Counted from the stretch's first letter, positions 53,077-62,964 are shown. The stretch: 64,000 nucleotides of DNA from Flammeovirgaceae bacterium UBA5585 (GCA_002425185.1 DILT01000013.1:62001-126000); one strand, 5' to 3'. The notes: generated from the letters alone by a model not told the origin. A program made the numbers and translations.

Positions 53077-54546
53077 ATGCAAAAGACTACTATCATCATT
53101 GTACTTATACTTTTTGGTTTCGTGGCTTTCTCACAAAAAGAAGCCAATAATTGGTACTTTGGTGAAAGGGCCGGGTTGACTTTTGAGAAAAATAACCCCG
53201 TACCGCTAACTGATGGTCAAATGATTGCTGCTGGAGCACCTGCGGTGGTCTCTGATGGAGAAACGGGACAACTCCTGTTCTATAGCAATGGAGAAAATGT
53301 ATGGAACAGAAATCACGAGGTTATGCCAAACGGAAACAATCTGACAGGAACCCGAAATGCCACTAACATCGCATATGCAGTACCTGTTCCCAACTCAACA
53401 CACAGGTACTACCTATTTACGTTCATTCGGGCCAACTTTTATACACTTGAAGGCGCTAAAATATTTTATTCAATAGTGGATATGTCTGTAAATGGTGGAC
53501 TGGGTGATATTATTCCTGAAACAAAAAACATTCTCTTACTTGAAGAGGCTTCCGAAAAAATTGCGGCCGTTTCACATTATAACAAAACAGATTACTGGCT
53601 GATTACCCACGAATTTAACAGCAACAGGTTTATTGTGTACCTGATAACATATGAGGGGATTACAGAACACGCAGTGTATTCTATTGGCGCTGTACATGAA
53701 GCGGAAGATGGTATTGTACAAGCTCAAGGTCACATGAAAGCCTCCCCTGATGGCACAAAGTTAGCCGTAACCCTGCGCTCCTTTATATCCCCTAAACCAT
53801 TTCAACTATTCGATTTTAACAATGCCACCGGTGAAATCAGCAATCCACAATCGCTGGGAGACTATACGATGCAGTATGGTGTTTCATTTTCGTCAGACAG
53901 TCGTAAACTTTACCTTCACGGCTATCACGTCACGCCAGAAACTTACGATTATTTGTTTCAGTTTGATTTAAATGAGCCTGATATCCTTTCATCACGAACC
54001 GGTTTACTGGGCAGTAACCCCTTTATGGACAGATATGATTTCGGTGCCGGGTTTGCCAACTTTAGCTTTCAACTGGGGCCGGATGGCAGATTATATGGAG
54101 CCGGTTCACCTAGCTCTTCCGATGACCAGATATCAAGAAATTCAGTTTTTATAATAAGAAATCCAAATGCCAAAGGATATGCATGTGATGTCAGTATTTC
54201 AAAATTCGACTTTGGCTCTGGCCGGGTCAATACCGATCTCCCAAATTTTATACAGTCAATTTTTCAAAACAATTCACCTGAACAAAATCCAAACGCTCCA
54301 TGTATTGAAAAATTCTTTAGAATTTATCCTAATCCAGTCCAGGATTTGCTGATTTTTGAAATCACACAGGCTTGTGTCAATAACTATTCGGTCCAGCTTT
54401 ATGACACAGCAGGAAAGCAAATAAAACAATTGCGGGTTTGGGATACGTACTATGAACTTGACACTTCAGATTTGGCATCCGGTCTGTATATTCTCGTCAT
54501 TAAATCAACAACAAGCGTGTTCGCAACAAAAATTGTAAAGTTATAA
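53077..54546 (+). CDS. T9SS cargo protein with WD40-like beta-propeller region
   Basis: 489 residues. Signal peptide (KTTIIIVLILFGFVAFSQ), then repeats of the GLTF/SDGETGQLLFYSNGE kind (NNWYFGERAGLTFE, VWNRNHEVMPNG, MKASPDGTKLAV, QYGVSFSSDSRKLY) that suggest a beta-propeller. The final ~85 residues are a T9SS type A domain (RIYPNPVQDLLIFEI to FATKIVKL). It should be exported by the Gld/Spr machinery encoded at 33.6-46 kb. Binding role unknown. Confidence 0.88.
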   Translation: MQKTTIIIVLILFGFVAFSQKEANNWYFGERAGLTFEKNNPVPLTDGQMIAAGAPAVVSDGETGQLLFYSNGENVWNRNHEVMPNGNNLTGTRNATNIAYAVPVPNSTHRYYLFTFIRANFYTLEGAKIFYSIVDMSVNGGLGDIIPETKNILLLEEASEKIAAVSHYNKTDYWLITHEFNSNRFIVYLITYEGITEHAVYSIGAVHEAEDGIVQAQGHMKASPDGTKLAVTLRSFISPKPFQLFDFNNATGEISNPQSLGDYTMQYGVSFSSDSRKLYLHGYHVTPETYDYLFQFDLNEPDILSSRTGLLGSNPFMDRYDFGAGFANFSFQLGPDGRLYGAGSPSSSDDQISRNSVFIIRNPNAKGYACDVSISKFDFGSGRVNTDLPNFIQSIFQNNSPEQNPNAPCIEKFFRIYPNPVQDLLIFEITQACVNNYSVQLYDTAGKQIKQLRVWDTYYELDTSDLASGLYILVIKSTTSVFATKIVKL

Positions 54547-54554
54547 TCCTTAAG

Positions 54555-54803
54555 TCAGAAAAATTTGTACCGTAACAAATAGAAGAATAAGATTCCGGAG
54601 GCGATAATCAGCGCCCAGGTTATCATAACCAACGCTTTTTTATAGGCAAACAGCCGCGGCTCGTTGACCAATGCATTTACAATAAAAGCCGATCCGGCAC
54701 AGAGGTAAAGTGAAAACTCCAACATATCGTTCAGGTAAAACTGGTACCCGCCAACAGCCAGAAAAATTGATCCGAATAGATATTGTCGTGTTTGAGCGTT
54801 CAT
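54555..54803 (-). CDS. Small membrane protein, unknown
   Basis: 82 residues with three hydrophobic stretches (YLFGSIFLAVGGYQFYL; LYLCAGSAFIVNAL; MITWALIIASGILFFYLL). Family not recognised. It lies after uvrA on the same strand, 24 bases downstream of the uvrA stop in transcription order, and converges on the T9SS cargo gene with an eight-base gap. Confidence 0.65.
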   Translation of the reverse strand: MNAQTRQYLFGSIFLAVGGYQFYLNDMLEFSLYLCAGSAFIVNALVNEPRLFAYKKALVMITWALIIASGILFFYLLRYKFF

Positions 54804-54827
54804 GTACAGGCGTTAACGTGCGTAAAG

Positions 54828-57677
54828 TTAATTTAATTCCGCCTTTAAAAATTTGCCCGTATAACTGGCCGGGTTTTTCGATACCTGTTCCGGTGTTCCT
54901 TTTGCCACAATACGCCCTCCCTGCTCACCTCCTTCCGGACCAAGATCAACAAGGTAATCTGCCGCTTTGATTATATCCAGATTGTGCTCAATCACCAACA
55001 CGGTATTGCCTTTGTCTACCAACTTTTGCAACACATCCAATAAATGGGCAATGTCCTGAAAATGTAGTCCCGTGGTCGGCTCATCCAGAATGTAAAATGT
55101 TTTTCCTGTATCGCGTTTTGAAAGTTCGGTAGCCAGTTTCACGCGTTGCGCTTCACCTCCGGATAATGTGGTGGCATGCTGGCCAAGTGAGATGTAGCCC
55201 AGCCCAACATCATGCAGGGTTTTGATCTTGCGTAAGATCTTGGGTTGGTTTTCAAAAAACGTAACGGCCTCCTCCACGGTCATGTCCAGCACATCCGAAA
55301 TGGATTTTCCTTTAAAGCGAACTTCCAACGTTTCGCGGTTGTAGCGCTTGCCCTTACAGGTTTCGCAATGCACATACACATCGGGTAAAAACTCCATTTC
55401 AATCAGGCGCAGGCCGGCACCTTCACAGGTTTCGCATCTTCCGCCTTTTACATTGAATGAAAATCGTCCAGGTTTATACCCGCGGATTTTTGCTTCCGGT
55501 AATTGGGCAAACAAATCGCGAATGTCGGTAAACACACCGGTGTAGGTGGCCGGGTTTGATCGTGGAGTTCTGCCGATGGGCGACTGATCGACTTCAATTA
55601 CTTTGTCTATATGCTCAAGGCCCTCTACTTTTTTAAAGGGCAAGGGCTCTCTTCGAGAATTGAAGAAATGCTGATTCAAAATCGGGTAAAGTGTATCGTG
55701 AATCAAGGTTGACTTTCCGCTGCCCGAAACACCCGTAATGCAGGTGAACGCACCGAGGGGAATTTCCAGGTCCACCGTCTTCAGGTTATTGCCACTCGCA
55801 CCCGTTAACCGTAGCGATTCACCAGTACCAACTCTTCGTTCAGGGTTATAGGGAATAGCTAATTTACCTTGCAGGTATTGAGCAGTAGTGCTTTTTGATT
55901 TCAAGAACGCAGCCGGATCGCCTTGTGCCACTACCTGACCACCATGACGCCCGGCTCCAGGCCCAATATCAATGATGTAGTCCGACTCCAGCATCATGTC
56001 CTTATCATGCTCCACCACAATTACGGAGTTGCCCAGGTCGCGCAGATCTTTTAATGCTTTTATCAATTTCACATTGTCACGTGCATGCAGGCCAATACTC
56101 GGTTCATCCAGAATGTACAGTACCCCAACCAACTGCGTACCGATTTGGGTTGCCAAGCGAATGCGTTGCGCTTCACCTCCACTAAGGGTGCGTAACGGGC
56201 GGTCAAGATTCAGGTACTCAAGGCCAACATCCAGCAAAAAGCCAATGCGCTTGCGGATTTCTTTCAGCACTTCAATGGCAATGGTGCGTTGCTTTTCGTT
56301 GAGTCGGATTTCCAAATCCGTAAACCAATCATTGAGTTTTTTTATGTCGAGTGCTGCCAGTTGGGCAATGTTCTTTCCATCAATAATGAAGTGAAGAGAT
56401 TCCTTTTTCAACCTTGCTCCGTGGCATTCCGGACAAGTCTTCACAATCATAAAATCTTCAACCCAACGCTTAATGGCTTCTGATCCCTCATCGCGTTGCT
56501 TTTCCAAAAAATTTACGATGCCTTCAAAGCGGGTATTCCATTCCGTACCCGGATATTTCACCGAAGCCACCGCTACCGGAACATCATCGCCATAAAGCAA
56601 TACCTTCAGTATATCTTTTGGTATGTCTTTAATGGGTGTGCTTAGGGTAAGTTTGTATCGTTTTAGAATGGCTTCAACCTTTTTGAAAATCCAGATGTCG
56701 CGGTATTCACCCAGTGGTAAAATACCGCCACGGCTAATGCTCAATTTTTTGTCTGGTATTACAGATTCTTCTGTTATTTCTTCCACCTGGCCTAACCCAT
56801 TGCATACCGGACAGGCACCATAGGGTGAGTTAAACGAAAATGTGTTGGGTGCAGGCTCATCGTAGGAAAGTCCGGTGGTTGGATCCATCAAAAATTTTGA
56901 AAAGTGATGAGGCTTTTGGTGTTCATCCAGCGCCATAATCACACCTTTACCTTCTTTGAGTGCACGATTTATGGATTGCCCTATACGTGCACGATCTTTA
57001 GCATCTACCACAATCCGGTCAATAACCACTTCAATGTCGTGTATCTTGTAGCGGTCAACCTGCATTTTGGCCGTTATGTCAAGCAATTCGCCATCCACCC
57101 GTACTTTGGTAAACCCTTGTTTACGTATCTGTTGAAACAATTCGCGGTAATGCCCTTTACGGCCTTTCACTATGGGGGCCAGCAGGATTAATTTTTTGCC
57201 TTTAAAATTTTGGAGAATGGCATCGAGTATCTGATCCTCCGATTGCCGGATCATTTTTTCTCCGCTCAGGTAAGAGTATGCCTCTGCCGTACGGGCAAAC
57301 AGCAGGCGCATAAAATCATAAATCTCCGTAACGGTGCCCACCGTTGACCGCGGATTTCTTGAGGTAGTTTTTTGCTCAATGGATATAACCGGACTAAGTC
57401 CGTTGATCTTGTCTACATCGGGCCGTTCAAGGTTGCCCAAAAAACTGCGGGCATAGGCCGAAAAGCTTTCCATGTACCTGCGCTGCCCTTCCGCATATAT
57501 GGTATCAAAAGCCAGTGACGATTTTCCACTTCCGCTGATGCCGGTTATGACAACCAGCTTATTGCGCGGAAAAGAAAGGTTAACATTCTTGAGGTTGTGC
57601 TCGCGCGCACCAATAATTTCTATGAATTCGAAACCCGTTGAATTCTTTACTTTTTTCTCCGCTAGTGCCCGCGCCAT
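54828..57677 (-). CDS. uvrA: Excinuclease ABC subunit A
   Basis: 949 residues. Two ABC ATPase halves: Walker A motifs GISGSGKS (46-53) and GVSGSGKST, two LSGGEAQRI/V signatures, and zinc-finger cysteines (GACPVCNGLGQ, CPECHGARL, CETCEGAGL, CETCKGKRY). Damage-recognition subunit working with UvrB and the UvrC found in this window at 38461-40251. Confidence 0.98.
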   Translation of the reverse strand: MARALAEKKVKNSTGFEFIEIIGAREHNLKNVNLSFPRNKLVVITGISGSGKSSLAFDTIYAEGQRRYMESFSAYARSFLGNLERPDVDKINGLSPVISIEQKTTSRNPRSTVGTVTEIYDFMRLLFARTAEAYSYLSGEKMIRQSEDQILDAILQNFKGKKLILLAPIVKGRKGHYRELFQQIRKQGFTKVRVDGELLDITAKMQVDRYKIHDIEVVIDRIVVDAKDRARIGQSINRALKEGKGVIMALDEHQKPHHFSKFLMDPTTGLSYDEPAPNTFSFNSPYGACPVCNGLGQVEEITEESVIPDKKLSISRGGILPLGEYRDIWIFKKVEAILKRYKLTLSTPIKDIPKDILKVLLYGDDVPVAVASVKYPGTEWNTRFEGIVNFLEKQRDEGSEAIKRWVEDFMIVKTCPECHGARLKKESLHFIIDGKNIAQLAALDIKKLNDWFTDLEIRLNEKQRTIAIEVLKEIRKRIGFLLDVGLEYLNLDRPLRTLSGGEAQRIRLATQIGTQLVGVLYILDEPSIGLHARDNVKLIKALKDLRDLGNSVIVVEHDKDMMLESDYIIDIGPGAGRHGGQVVAQGDPAAFLKSKSTTAQYLQGKLAIPYNPERRVGTGESLRLTGASGNNLKTVDLEIPLGAFTCITGVSGSGKSTLIHDTLYPILNQHFFNSRREPLPFKKVEGLEHIDKVIEVDQSPIGRTPRSNPATYTGVFTDIRDLFAQLPEAKIRGYKPGRFSFNVKGGRCETCEGAGLRLIEMEFLPDVYVHCETCKGKRYNRETLEVRFKGKSISDVLDMTVEEAVTFFENQPKILRKIKTLHDVGLGYISLGQHATTLSGGEAQRVKLATELSKRDTGKTFYILDEPTTGLHFQDIAHLLDVLQKLVDKGNTVLVIEHNLDIIKAADYLVDLGPEGGEQGGRIVAKGTPEQVSKNPASYTGKFLKAELN

Positions 57678-57749
57678 GAATTTTTATGAAGAATACAAAA
57701 ATGAAGGAAGGATTGTTACCAGACAACAGCAGATTAATTCTGTTTCGGC

Positions 57750-58289
57750 TTAAAAAGAAATTTCGGTGTTGAGCAGAAGGGAGCTGATTTTACCTTCCTG
57801 TTCCGCAATGGGCTCATATTTCTGATTTTTCAGGGTAAGTCCGGTGGCTAGTTTTGTTTCTGGGTCAACCATCCAATACTCTTTTACCCCAAAGCGTTCG
57901 TAAAGTGCTCTCTTTTTTATTTTATCATGATCTTTATTCCCATCCGAAAGAATCTCAATAATCATATCAGGCGCTCCGTGTATATGACCCTGTTTATCAA
58001 TAATTTTTTGATTTGCTCCCAAAACAACTATAATATCGGGTTGAACGGCATTTGATTCTTCATCCAAATAAACATCGAAGGGAGCAATCAGCACATCCCC
58101 CAAACCTTTTTCAGTTACATTGCTGTCAAGGCTAACAAAAATTTTTTGTAGTGTTTTTTGATGATTATATAGCGGGGCAGGGGACATGTAGATATTATTT
58201 TCAATTAACTCCACCAACGTACCCTCCGGAAGGCTTTTGTAAACTTCCATAAGCGTGCGGGGCGGGCTGTCAAGTGTCGGCTTCATCAT
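57750..58289 (-). CDS. Uma2-family nuclease-like protein
   Basis: 179 residues. Typical Uma2 (DUF820) patterns: EGTLVELIENNIYMSPAP, VAPFDVYLDEESNAVQPDIIVV-like segment and PDMIIEILSDGNKDHDKIKKRALYERFGVKEYWMVDPET, which forms a PD-(D/E)XK nuclease-like fold (D, E-x-x, K-x-x-Y). Biological role of these common proteins is not established; they are abundant in cyanobacteria and Bacteroidota. Confidence 0.85.
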   Translation of the reverse strand: MMKPTLDSPPRTLMEVYKSLPEGTLVELIENNIYMSPAPLYNHQKTLQKIFVSLDSNVTEKGLGDVLIAPFDVYLDEESNAVQPDIIVVLGANQKIIDKQGHIHGAPDMIIEILSDGNKDHDKIKKRALYERFGVKEYWMVDPETKLATGLTLKNQKYEPIAEQEGKISSLLLNTEISF

Positions 58290-58320
58290 ACCAAAGATAC
58301 AATTAATTGAACAAAGAGGT

Positions 58321-59202
58321 TCACGCTACATCCCTACCCGTAACCAGCTTTAACATGGCAAACCAATCCTGTTTATCCAATTGAACAGTTAGCGCCTTAG
58401 CTCCTTCAGTCAACCTGCTTGGGTTGGTTGTACCCAAAATCGGAAAAATACCTGATGGGTGTCTTAGTAACCAAGCCAGTAACAACTGGCTGATGCTGCA
58501 TGCGTAGCGTTGAGCAAAGGTTTCCAATTGTTTTTGAATTTCATTTTCTGCAAAAAATTTACCTCCACCCAAGGGTGACCAGGCCATGGGAGAAATCTGA
58601 TGTTTCATCAATGTATCCACCGTGCCATCAAAAAGCAGTTGATGATAAAACAGAGAAATTTCAATCTGATTCGTTACCAGTGGATCGCGTAGGTAACTTG
58701 ACAACAACTCAACCTGTGGGGCTGTAAAATTTGAAACTCCAAAAAACAAAACCTTCCCGGATTGTTTTAGTTTACTAAATACTTCCGCCACTTCTGCTGG
58801 ATTCATCAGCGGATCAGGGCGATGCAGCAACAGTAAATCGAGGTAATCGGTTTTTAAATTGCGCAGTGAATTCTCAACCGATCGGATGATATGCTCTTTT
58901 GATGTATCGTAATGTTTAATCCGGTGTTCTGGTCTTTTATCGGACAGCAGTTTAATACCACATTTGGTTACCAACTGAATTGTATTCCGCAAGGCTGGCC
59001 GATTGGCAATAGCTTTACCGAACAGTTCCTCGCAGGAATAATTTCCGTAGATATCCGCATGGTCGAACGTGGTAATTCCATGTTCAAGCGAGGTGTTTAT
59101 CAATGCTTCTATACCATCAGTGGATAAAGCACTCCAGCGCCAAACTCCGGTTATGACTCTCGAAAATTCCGGGCTCTTCGGATGTATTAATTTTCTTTCC
59201 AT
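58321..59202 (-). CDS. Aldo/keto reductase
   Basis: 293 residues. TIM-barrel oxidoreductase of the YdhF type. Catalytic tetrad residues are visible: Asp and Tyr in TFDHADIYGNYSCEELFGKAI, Lys in IQLVTKCGI and His in LLLHRPDPLMN. NADPH-binding end PILGTTNPSRLTEGAKAL. Specific substrate unknown. Divergent from gdhA. Confidence 0.9.
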   Translation of the reverse strand: MERKLIHPKSPEFSRVITGVWRWSALSTDGIEALINTSLEHGITTFDHADIYGNYSCEELFGKAIANRPALRNTIQLVTKCGIKLLSDKRPEHRIKHYDTSKEHIIRSVENSLRNLKTDYLDLLLLHRPDPLMNPAEVAEVFSKLKQSGKVLFFGVSNFTAPQVELLSSYLRDPLVTNQIEISLFYHQLLFDGTVDTLMKHQISPMAWSPLGGGKFFAENEIQKQLETFAQRYACSISQLLLAWLLRHPSGIFPILGTTNPSRLTEGAKALTVQLDKQDWFAMLKLVTGRDVA

Positions 59203-59261
59203 GCCGGAAATTACACAAGTTTATGGGGCTCCGTTGCAAAACTTAAAATCTGCTTTGCTAA

Positions 59262-59269
59262 TACGTTTG
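59262..59269 (+). promoter_or_regulatory. -7 box of gdhA
   Basis: TACGTTTG, a full match to TAnnTTTG, 41 bases before the gdhA ATG. No -33 TTG at the expected distance. Confidence 0.5.
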
Positions 59270-59310
59270 CATTCCTAAGACTTCTGCTAAATTGGATAAA
59301 AAATAACCCT

Positions 59311-60663
59311 ATGCAAAACGACATCCTTGATCTGATAAAGCAACGAAACCCTAACGAACCAGAATTTTTACAAGCCGCTGAAGAAGTAATTGTCTCAATC
59401 TGGCCGGCCATTGAAAAAAATAAAGAGCTTCAAAAATTAAAAATACTGGAGCGGATGCTGGAACCGGAACGTATGATTTCATTCCGTGTAACCTGGCTTG
59501 ATGATAAAGGTGAAATTCATGTGAACCGCGGTTATCGTGTGCAAATGAACAGCGCCATTGGACCATATAAAGGTGGTCTTCGGTTCCATCCTTCAGTAAC
59601 ACCAAGCGTACTAAAGTTTTTGGCCTTCGAGCAGATTTTTAAAAATGCCTTAACCGGCATACCCATGGGTGGCGGCAAGGGTGGTTCCGACTTTGATCCG
59701 AAAGGAAAATCGGAAACTGAAATCATGAAATTCTGCCAGGCGTTTATGAGCGAACTGTCGCGCCACATCAGCCACCGGTTAGATGTACCTGCAGGTGATA
59801 TTGGAGTAGGCGGCCGTGAAATCGGTTATCTGTTTGGCGCTTACAAAAAAATTAAAAATGAATTTACAGGTGTATTTACCGGTAAGGGCATTGGCTGGGG
59901 CGGAAGTTTGATTCGTACAGAGGCAACCGGGTACGGGCTTATTTACTTTGCTGAAAATATGCTGCATACCAAAGGCGATTCGATTAAGGGCAAAACCTGT
60001 CTGGTTTCCGGGTCTGGCAACGTAGCGCAATATTCCATTGAAAAGATTAATAAGATGGGCGGCAAAGCAATCACTGCGTCAGATTCATCCGGGTATATTA
60101 TCGATGAAGCCGGCATTACAAAAGAAAAACTTGAGTTTTTAAAAACGCTGAAAAACGAAAAACGTGGCCGCATAAAAGAATATGCCGATAAATATAAAAG
60201 TGCAGTCTATCACGATATTGATCCGAAGGCCGATCATAATCCGCTATGGAACATCAAAGCCGACTGTGCCTTTCCGTGCGCCACACAAAATGAAGTGAAC
60301 GGCAAAGATGCCAACAACCTGGTGAAAAACGGTATTAAACTGGTAGGCGAAGGTGCCAACATGCCTGTCACCATTGAAGGCATCAATATTTTAATCGACA
60401 ATGGGGTAATGTATTCTCCCGGCAAGGCCTCTAATGCCGGTGGTGTAGCTACCTCCGGCCTGGAAATGACCCAAAACTTTATGGGCGCCAACTGGACACG
60501 CGAAGAAGTGGACTCAAAACTTCAGGACATCATGAAAAACATTCATGATACCTGCCTGGCTGCTGCCAATGAGTACGGCAAACCTGGTAATTATATGGTA
60601 GGCGCTAACATTGCCGGATTTTTAAAGGTAGCCAATGCAATGAAAGAACAAGGGGTTATTTAG
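59311..60663 (+). CDS. gdhA: NADP-type glutamate dehydrogenase
   Basis: 450 residues, the size of hexameric NADP-dependent enzymes. Glutamate-binding and catalytic region: GPYKGGLRFHPSVTPSVLKFLAFEQIFKNALTG and PMGGGKGGSDFDPKGKSETEIMKFCQ (Lys of the MGGGKGG motif); the dinucleotide fold has SGSGNVAQYSIEKI. C-terminal part complete (KASNAGGVATSGLEMTQN). Fixes ammonium onto 2-oxoglutarate. Confidence 0.95.
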   Translation: MQNDILDLIKQRNPNEPEFLQAAEEVIVSIWPAIEKNKELQKLKILERMLEPERMISFRVTWLDDKGEIHVNRGYRVQMNSAIGPYKGGLRFHPSVTPSVLKFLAFEQIFKNALTGIPMGGGKGGSDFDPKGKSETEIMKFCQAFMSELSRHISHRLDVPAGDIGVGGREIGYLFGAYKKIKNEFTGVFTGKGIGWGGSLIRTEATGYGLIYFAENMLHTKGDSIKGKTCLVSGSGNVAQYSIEKINKMGGKAITASDSSGYIIDEAGITKEKLEFLKTLKNEKRGRIKEYADKYKSAVYHDIDPKADHNPLWNIKADCAFPCATQNEVNGKDANNLVKNGIKLVGEGANMPVTIEGINILIDNGVMYSPGKASNAGGVATSGLEMTQNFMGANWTREEVDSKLQDIMKNIHDTCLAAANEYGKPGNYMVGANIAGFLKVANAMKEQGVI

Positions 60664-61566
60664 CTATTGGTTTTTCGTTCTGTGTGCTATTCTTTGGTAA
60701 AACATTAATGTCGGCTTCACTCCTTTGGCCTTCTCACTTAAGGTGAAGTATCCCTTTCCATGGTAATCAAAAGCAATACTTTCGCCTTGGGGTTCCTGGT
60801 GATAGGGTAACACCACAGGGGGTGCTTGCAGTAGTTCGGTAATCGCTTCATTATTTTTTCTTCTCCAATAATATACCTGCTCATAATCCTTAAGTAGTAT
60901 TTCGGCTCCATCGGCCGACCAATCAGCTGCAACAATCAGTGTAAACGGAAGGGCTTCCAAAACTTTTTCAGCCACCATAATTTCGCTGGTTGATTGAGGA
61001 TAGGGTAACCGGTATAGGTTAACGGCAGCCTCACGCTTCGAAAAAATGTAGAGATCTTTTGTATCCGGATCAATCATCAGCGCTTCGCAATCGCGAATAC
61101 CATCCGGCAGTGTAAATTTTATGGAATCTACCTGCTCAAGGTCAATGGTTGTGTCTTGTATAGGAATAACAGGCTCCTGAAAACGATAAATGTATTTGTA
61201 TTCATACTTGGCCAGATTGTCGCCAATATCCCCTACGTAAACATAAGTCTTATCCCTTTCGGGGCCGGGCCCCACAGCAATATCTTCCCAGTCACGGTTT
61301 ACAGCACCGCCTAACCACACGGTTGCCCGATGCCTGCCCAGCGTATCAATTAAAAATATTCTTGCCTTGTCACCGCTGTCATTGTGCGTCCATAACATAC
61401 CGGGATTCATATGGCTGGCCGCCATACCGGAGGCTTCATCAATTTTGGGGGAGTCAAGCACCCCGGCAATTCTACCCGGCTCAAATAAATCACTCTGGAT
61501 ATTCGATGACCTTCCACAGCCAATCAGCAGGAGAAAAACTAAAAAGCAATTACGTCTGGCGATCAT
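60664..61566 (-). CDS. Lipoprotein with beta-propeller-like repeats, unknown function
   Basis: 300 residues. Lipobox LLLIGC with Cys17. Mature part starts SDLFEPGRIAGVLDSPKIDEASGMAAS and carries NDSGDKARIFLIDTLGRHRATVWL, VYVGDIGDNLAKYEYKYIYRF and DCEALMIDPDTKDLYIFSKREA, a pattern of repeats like phytase/SdiA-regulated propellers (compare esterase-like PhoX/SdiA families). No catalytic site recognised. Converges end-to-end with gdhA. Confidence 0.7.
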   Translation of the reverse strand: MIARRNCFLVFLLLIGCGRSSNIQSDLFEPGRIAGVLDSPKIDEASGMAASHMNPGMLWTHNDSGDKARIFLIDTLGRHRATVWLGGAVNRDWEDIAVGPGPERDKTYVYVGDIGDNLAKYEYKYIYRFQEPVIPIQDTTIDLEQVDSIKFTLPDGIRDCEALMIDPDTKDLYIFSKREAAVNLYRLPYPQSTSEIMVAEKVLEALPFTLIVAADWSADGAEILLKDYEQVYYWRRKNNEAITELLQAPPVVLPYHQEPQGESIAFDYHGKGYFTLSEKAKGVKPTLMFYQRIAHRTKNQ

Positions 61567-61637
61567 GCCGGCAAAGAAACCAGTATGATCTCAAATTGAA
61601 AACCATTTGAAGAAAAGTTTACACACGCATATCCCTT

Positions 61638-61645
61638 TATCTTTG
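61638..61645 (+). promoter_or_regulatory. -7 box of rluD-like gene
   Basis: TATCTTTG, a full TAnnTTTG match, 15 bases before ATG 61661. It shows that the in-frame ATG at 61607 is upstream of the transcription start and thus not the real start. Confidence 0.6.
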
Positions 61646-61660
61646 TCTACTTTTACACCA

Positions 61661-62695
61661 ATGTCAGAAGAAACTGTGTTACCCGAAGATGCGGAAGAAG
61701 AGTTACTGTTCGAACACCATCGCATAGTAGCCGATGACGGGCAAAGTCTGCTGCGTATTGATAAATTTTTGAACGACCGGCTGGCCAATGTCACCCGATC
61801 TAAAATTCAAAAAGGGATTGACGATGGGTTTGTTACGGTTAATGATAAGCCGGTTAAATCCAATTACAAGGTTCGTCCCAACGATGTTATTGTTATTTCC
61901 TTTCCTGAGCCGCCACGCGACACCGATGTTGTGCCTGAAAACATTACGCTCAATATCGTGTATGAAGACGACACGTTGCTGGTCGTTAATAAACCTGCGG
62001 GCATGGTGGTGCATCCTGCCTATCAGAATTGGAGCGGAACATTGGTGAACGCGCTGGCCTACCATTTTCAAAACCTCCCGCAACTGCCGGGCAACGAAGG
62101 TAAGCCCGGGCTTGTCCATCGTATTGATAAAGATACATCAGGACTTTTGGTTATTGCCAAAACTGAGCACGTCATGACTTCCCTTGCAAAACAGTTCTTC
62201 GATCACTCGATTGAGCGGACCTATTATGCTTTGGTATGGGGTATTCCTGATCCTCCGGAAGGGACAATCAATGTTCATGTTGGCAGAAGTCTGAAAGACA
62301 GGCGTGTTACGGTTGCCTTCCCGGATGGAAATATGGGAAGGCACGCCATTACACATTATAAGGTGTTAAAAGATCTTCGCTATGTTTCGTTGATTGAGTG
62401 CAGGCTGGAGACCGGCCGCACCCACCAGATACGCGCACACATGAAGTACCTCGGCCATCCATTGTTTAATGATGCCATGTACGGAGGTAACCAGGTTTTG
62501 AAAGGCACCGTATTTACCAGGTATCGTCAGTTTGTTGATAACTGTTTTAAAATTATTCCACGACAGGCACTACACGCAAAAACGCTGGGCTTCATTCATC
62601 CAAAAACCAAAACCTTCATGCAGTTCAGCTCAGAATTACCCGATGACTTCACTGCGGTATTGGAAAAATGGGAGAAGTATGTTCAGCACGAATAG
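61661..62695 (+). CDS. RluA-family large-subunit rRNA pseudouridine synthase (RluD-like)
   Basis: 344 residues from ATG 61661. N-terminal S4 RNA-binding domain (LRIDKFLNDRLANVTRSKIQKGI) and a pseudouridine synthase domain with the catalytic Asp156 in HRIDKDTSGLLVIAKT; GRTHQIRAHMKYLGHPLFND follows. RluD modifies 23S rRNA helix 69; RluA/RluC have different sites. The size and S4 domain favour RluD or RluC type. Confidence 0.92.
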   Translation: MSEETVLPEDAEEELLFEHHRIVADDGQSLLRIDKFLNDRLANVTRSKIQKGIDDGFVTVNDKPVKSNYKVRPNDVIVISFPEPPRDTDVVPENITLNIVYEDDTLLVVNKPAGMVVHPAYQNWSGTLVNALAYHFQNLPQLPGNEGKPGLVHRIDKDTSGLLVIAKTEHVMTSLAKQFFDHSIERTYYALVWGIPDPPEGTINVHVGRSLKDRRVTVAFPDGNMGRHAITHYKVLKDLRYVSLIECRLETGRTHQIRAHMKYLGHPLFNDAMYGGNQVLKGTVFTRYRQFVDNCFKIIPRQALHAKTLGFIHPKTKTFMQFSSELPDDFTAVLEKWEKYVQHE

Positions 62696-62715
62696 TGTTT
62701 GAATCAAAAACAGGG

Positions 62716-62738
62716 AAACGGATTATGAGTATCCGTTT
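62716..62738 (+). terminator. Terminator after rluD-like gene
   Basis: Arms AAACGGAT (62716-62723) and ATCCGTTT (62731-62738), loop of seven bases, 20 bases after the stop. Short T-run in the arm only. Confidence 0.55.
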
Positions 62739-62766
62739 AAATCCAAAATAATAATTGACCACGATT

Positions 62767-62789
62767 GCCTGCCTGTTCGGCAGACAGGC
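62767..62789. repeat. Palindromic GC-rich repeat-like element
   Basis: The stretch can fold two ways: CTGCC/GGCAG (62769-62773 with 62779-62783) or GCCTGT/ACAGGC (62771-62776 with 62784-62789). Two competing stems in a 23-base intergenic sequence resemble REP-type extragenic palindromes. Whether it recurs in the genome cannot be checked here. Confidence 0.35.
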
Positions 62790-62916
62790 TTCGCTACCGC
62801 TCGCACTGATGTAAAAATTTAAGTTTGGATGCGGATAGGCAGGACAGATTAAACAGAAAATAATTTTCTGTTAGCTGTACATGAAGCATTTTACGGAAGA
62901 GAGAAGAGGGTAGTGT

Positions 62917-62944
62917 CAGACCCAAAGGCGGGTCTGCAGTTTTT
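62917..62944 (+). terminator. Intrinsic-terminator-like hairpin
   Basis: CAGACCC (62917-62923) pairs with GGGTCTG (62930-62936), six-base loop, followed by CAG and TTTTT on the plus strand. It is over 200 bases beyond the rluD-like stop, so it may terminate an unannotated short transcript or act as a second-line terminator. It faces the end of the antitoxin-like gene. Confidence 0.5.
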
Positions 62945-62964
62945 GAAGAAGACCGGCCAGACGC

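Noticed and set aside
54828..57677. Many open frames on the opposite strand of uvrA, guaB and atpA
   Set aside because: They lack signals, ribosome sites and family patterns, and match the third-position bias of the true genes; these are shadows.
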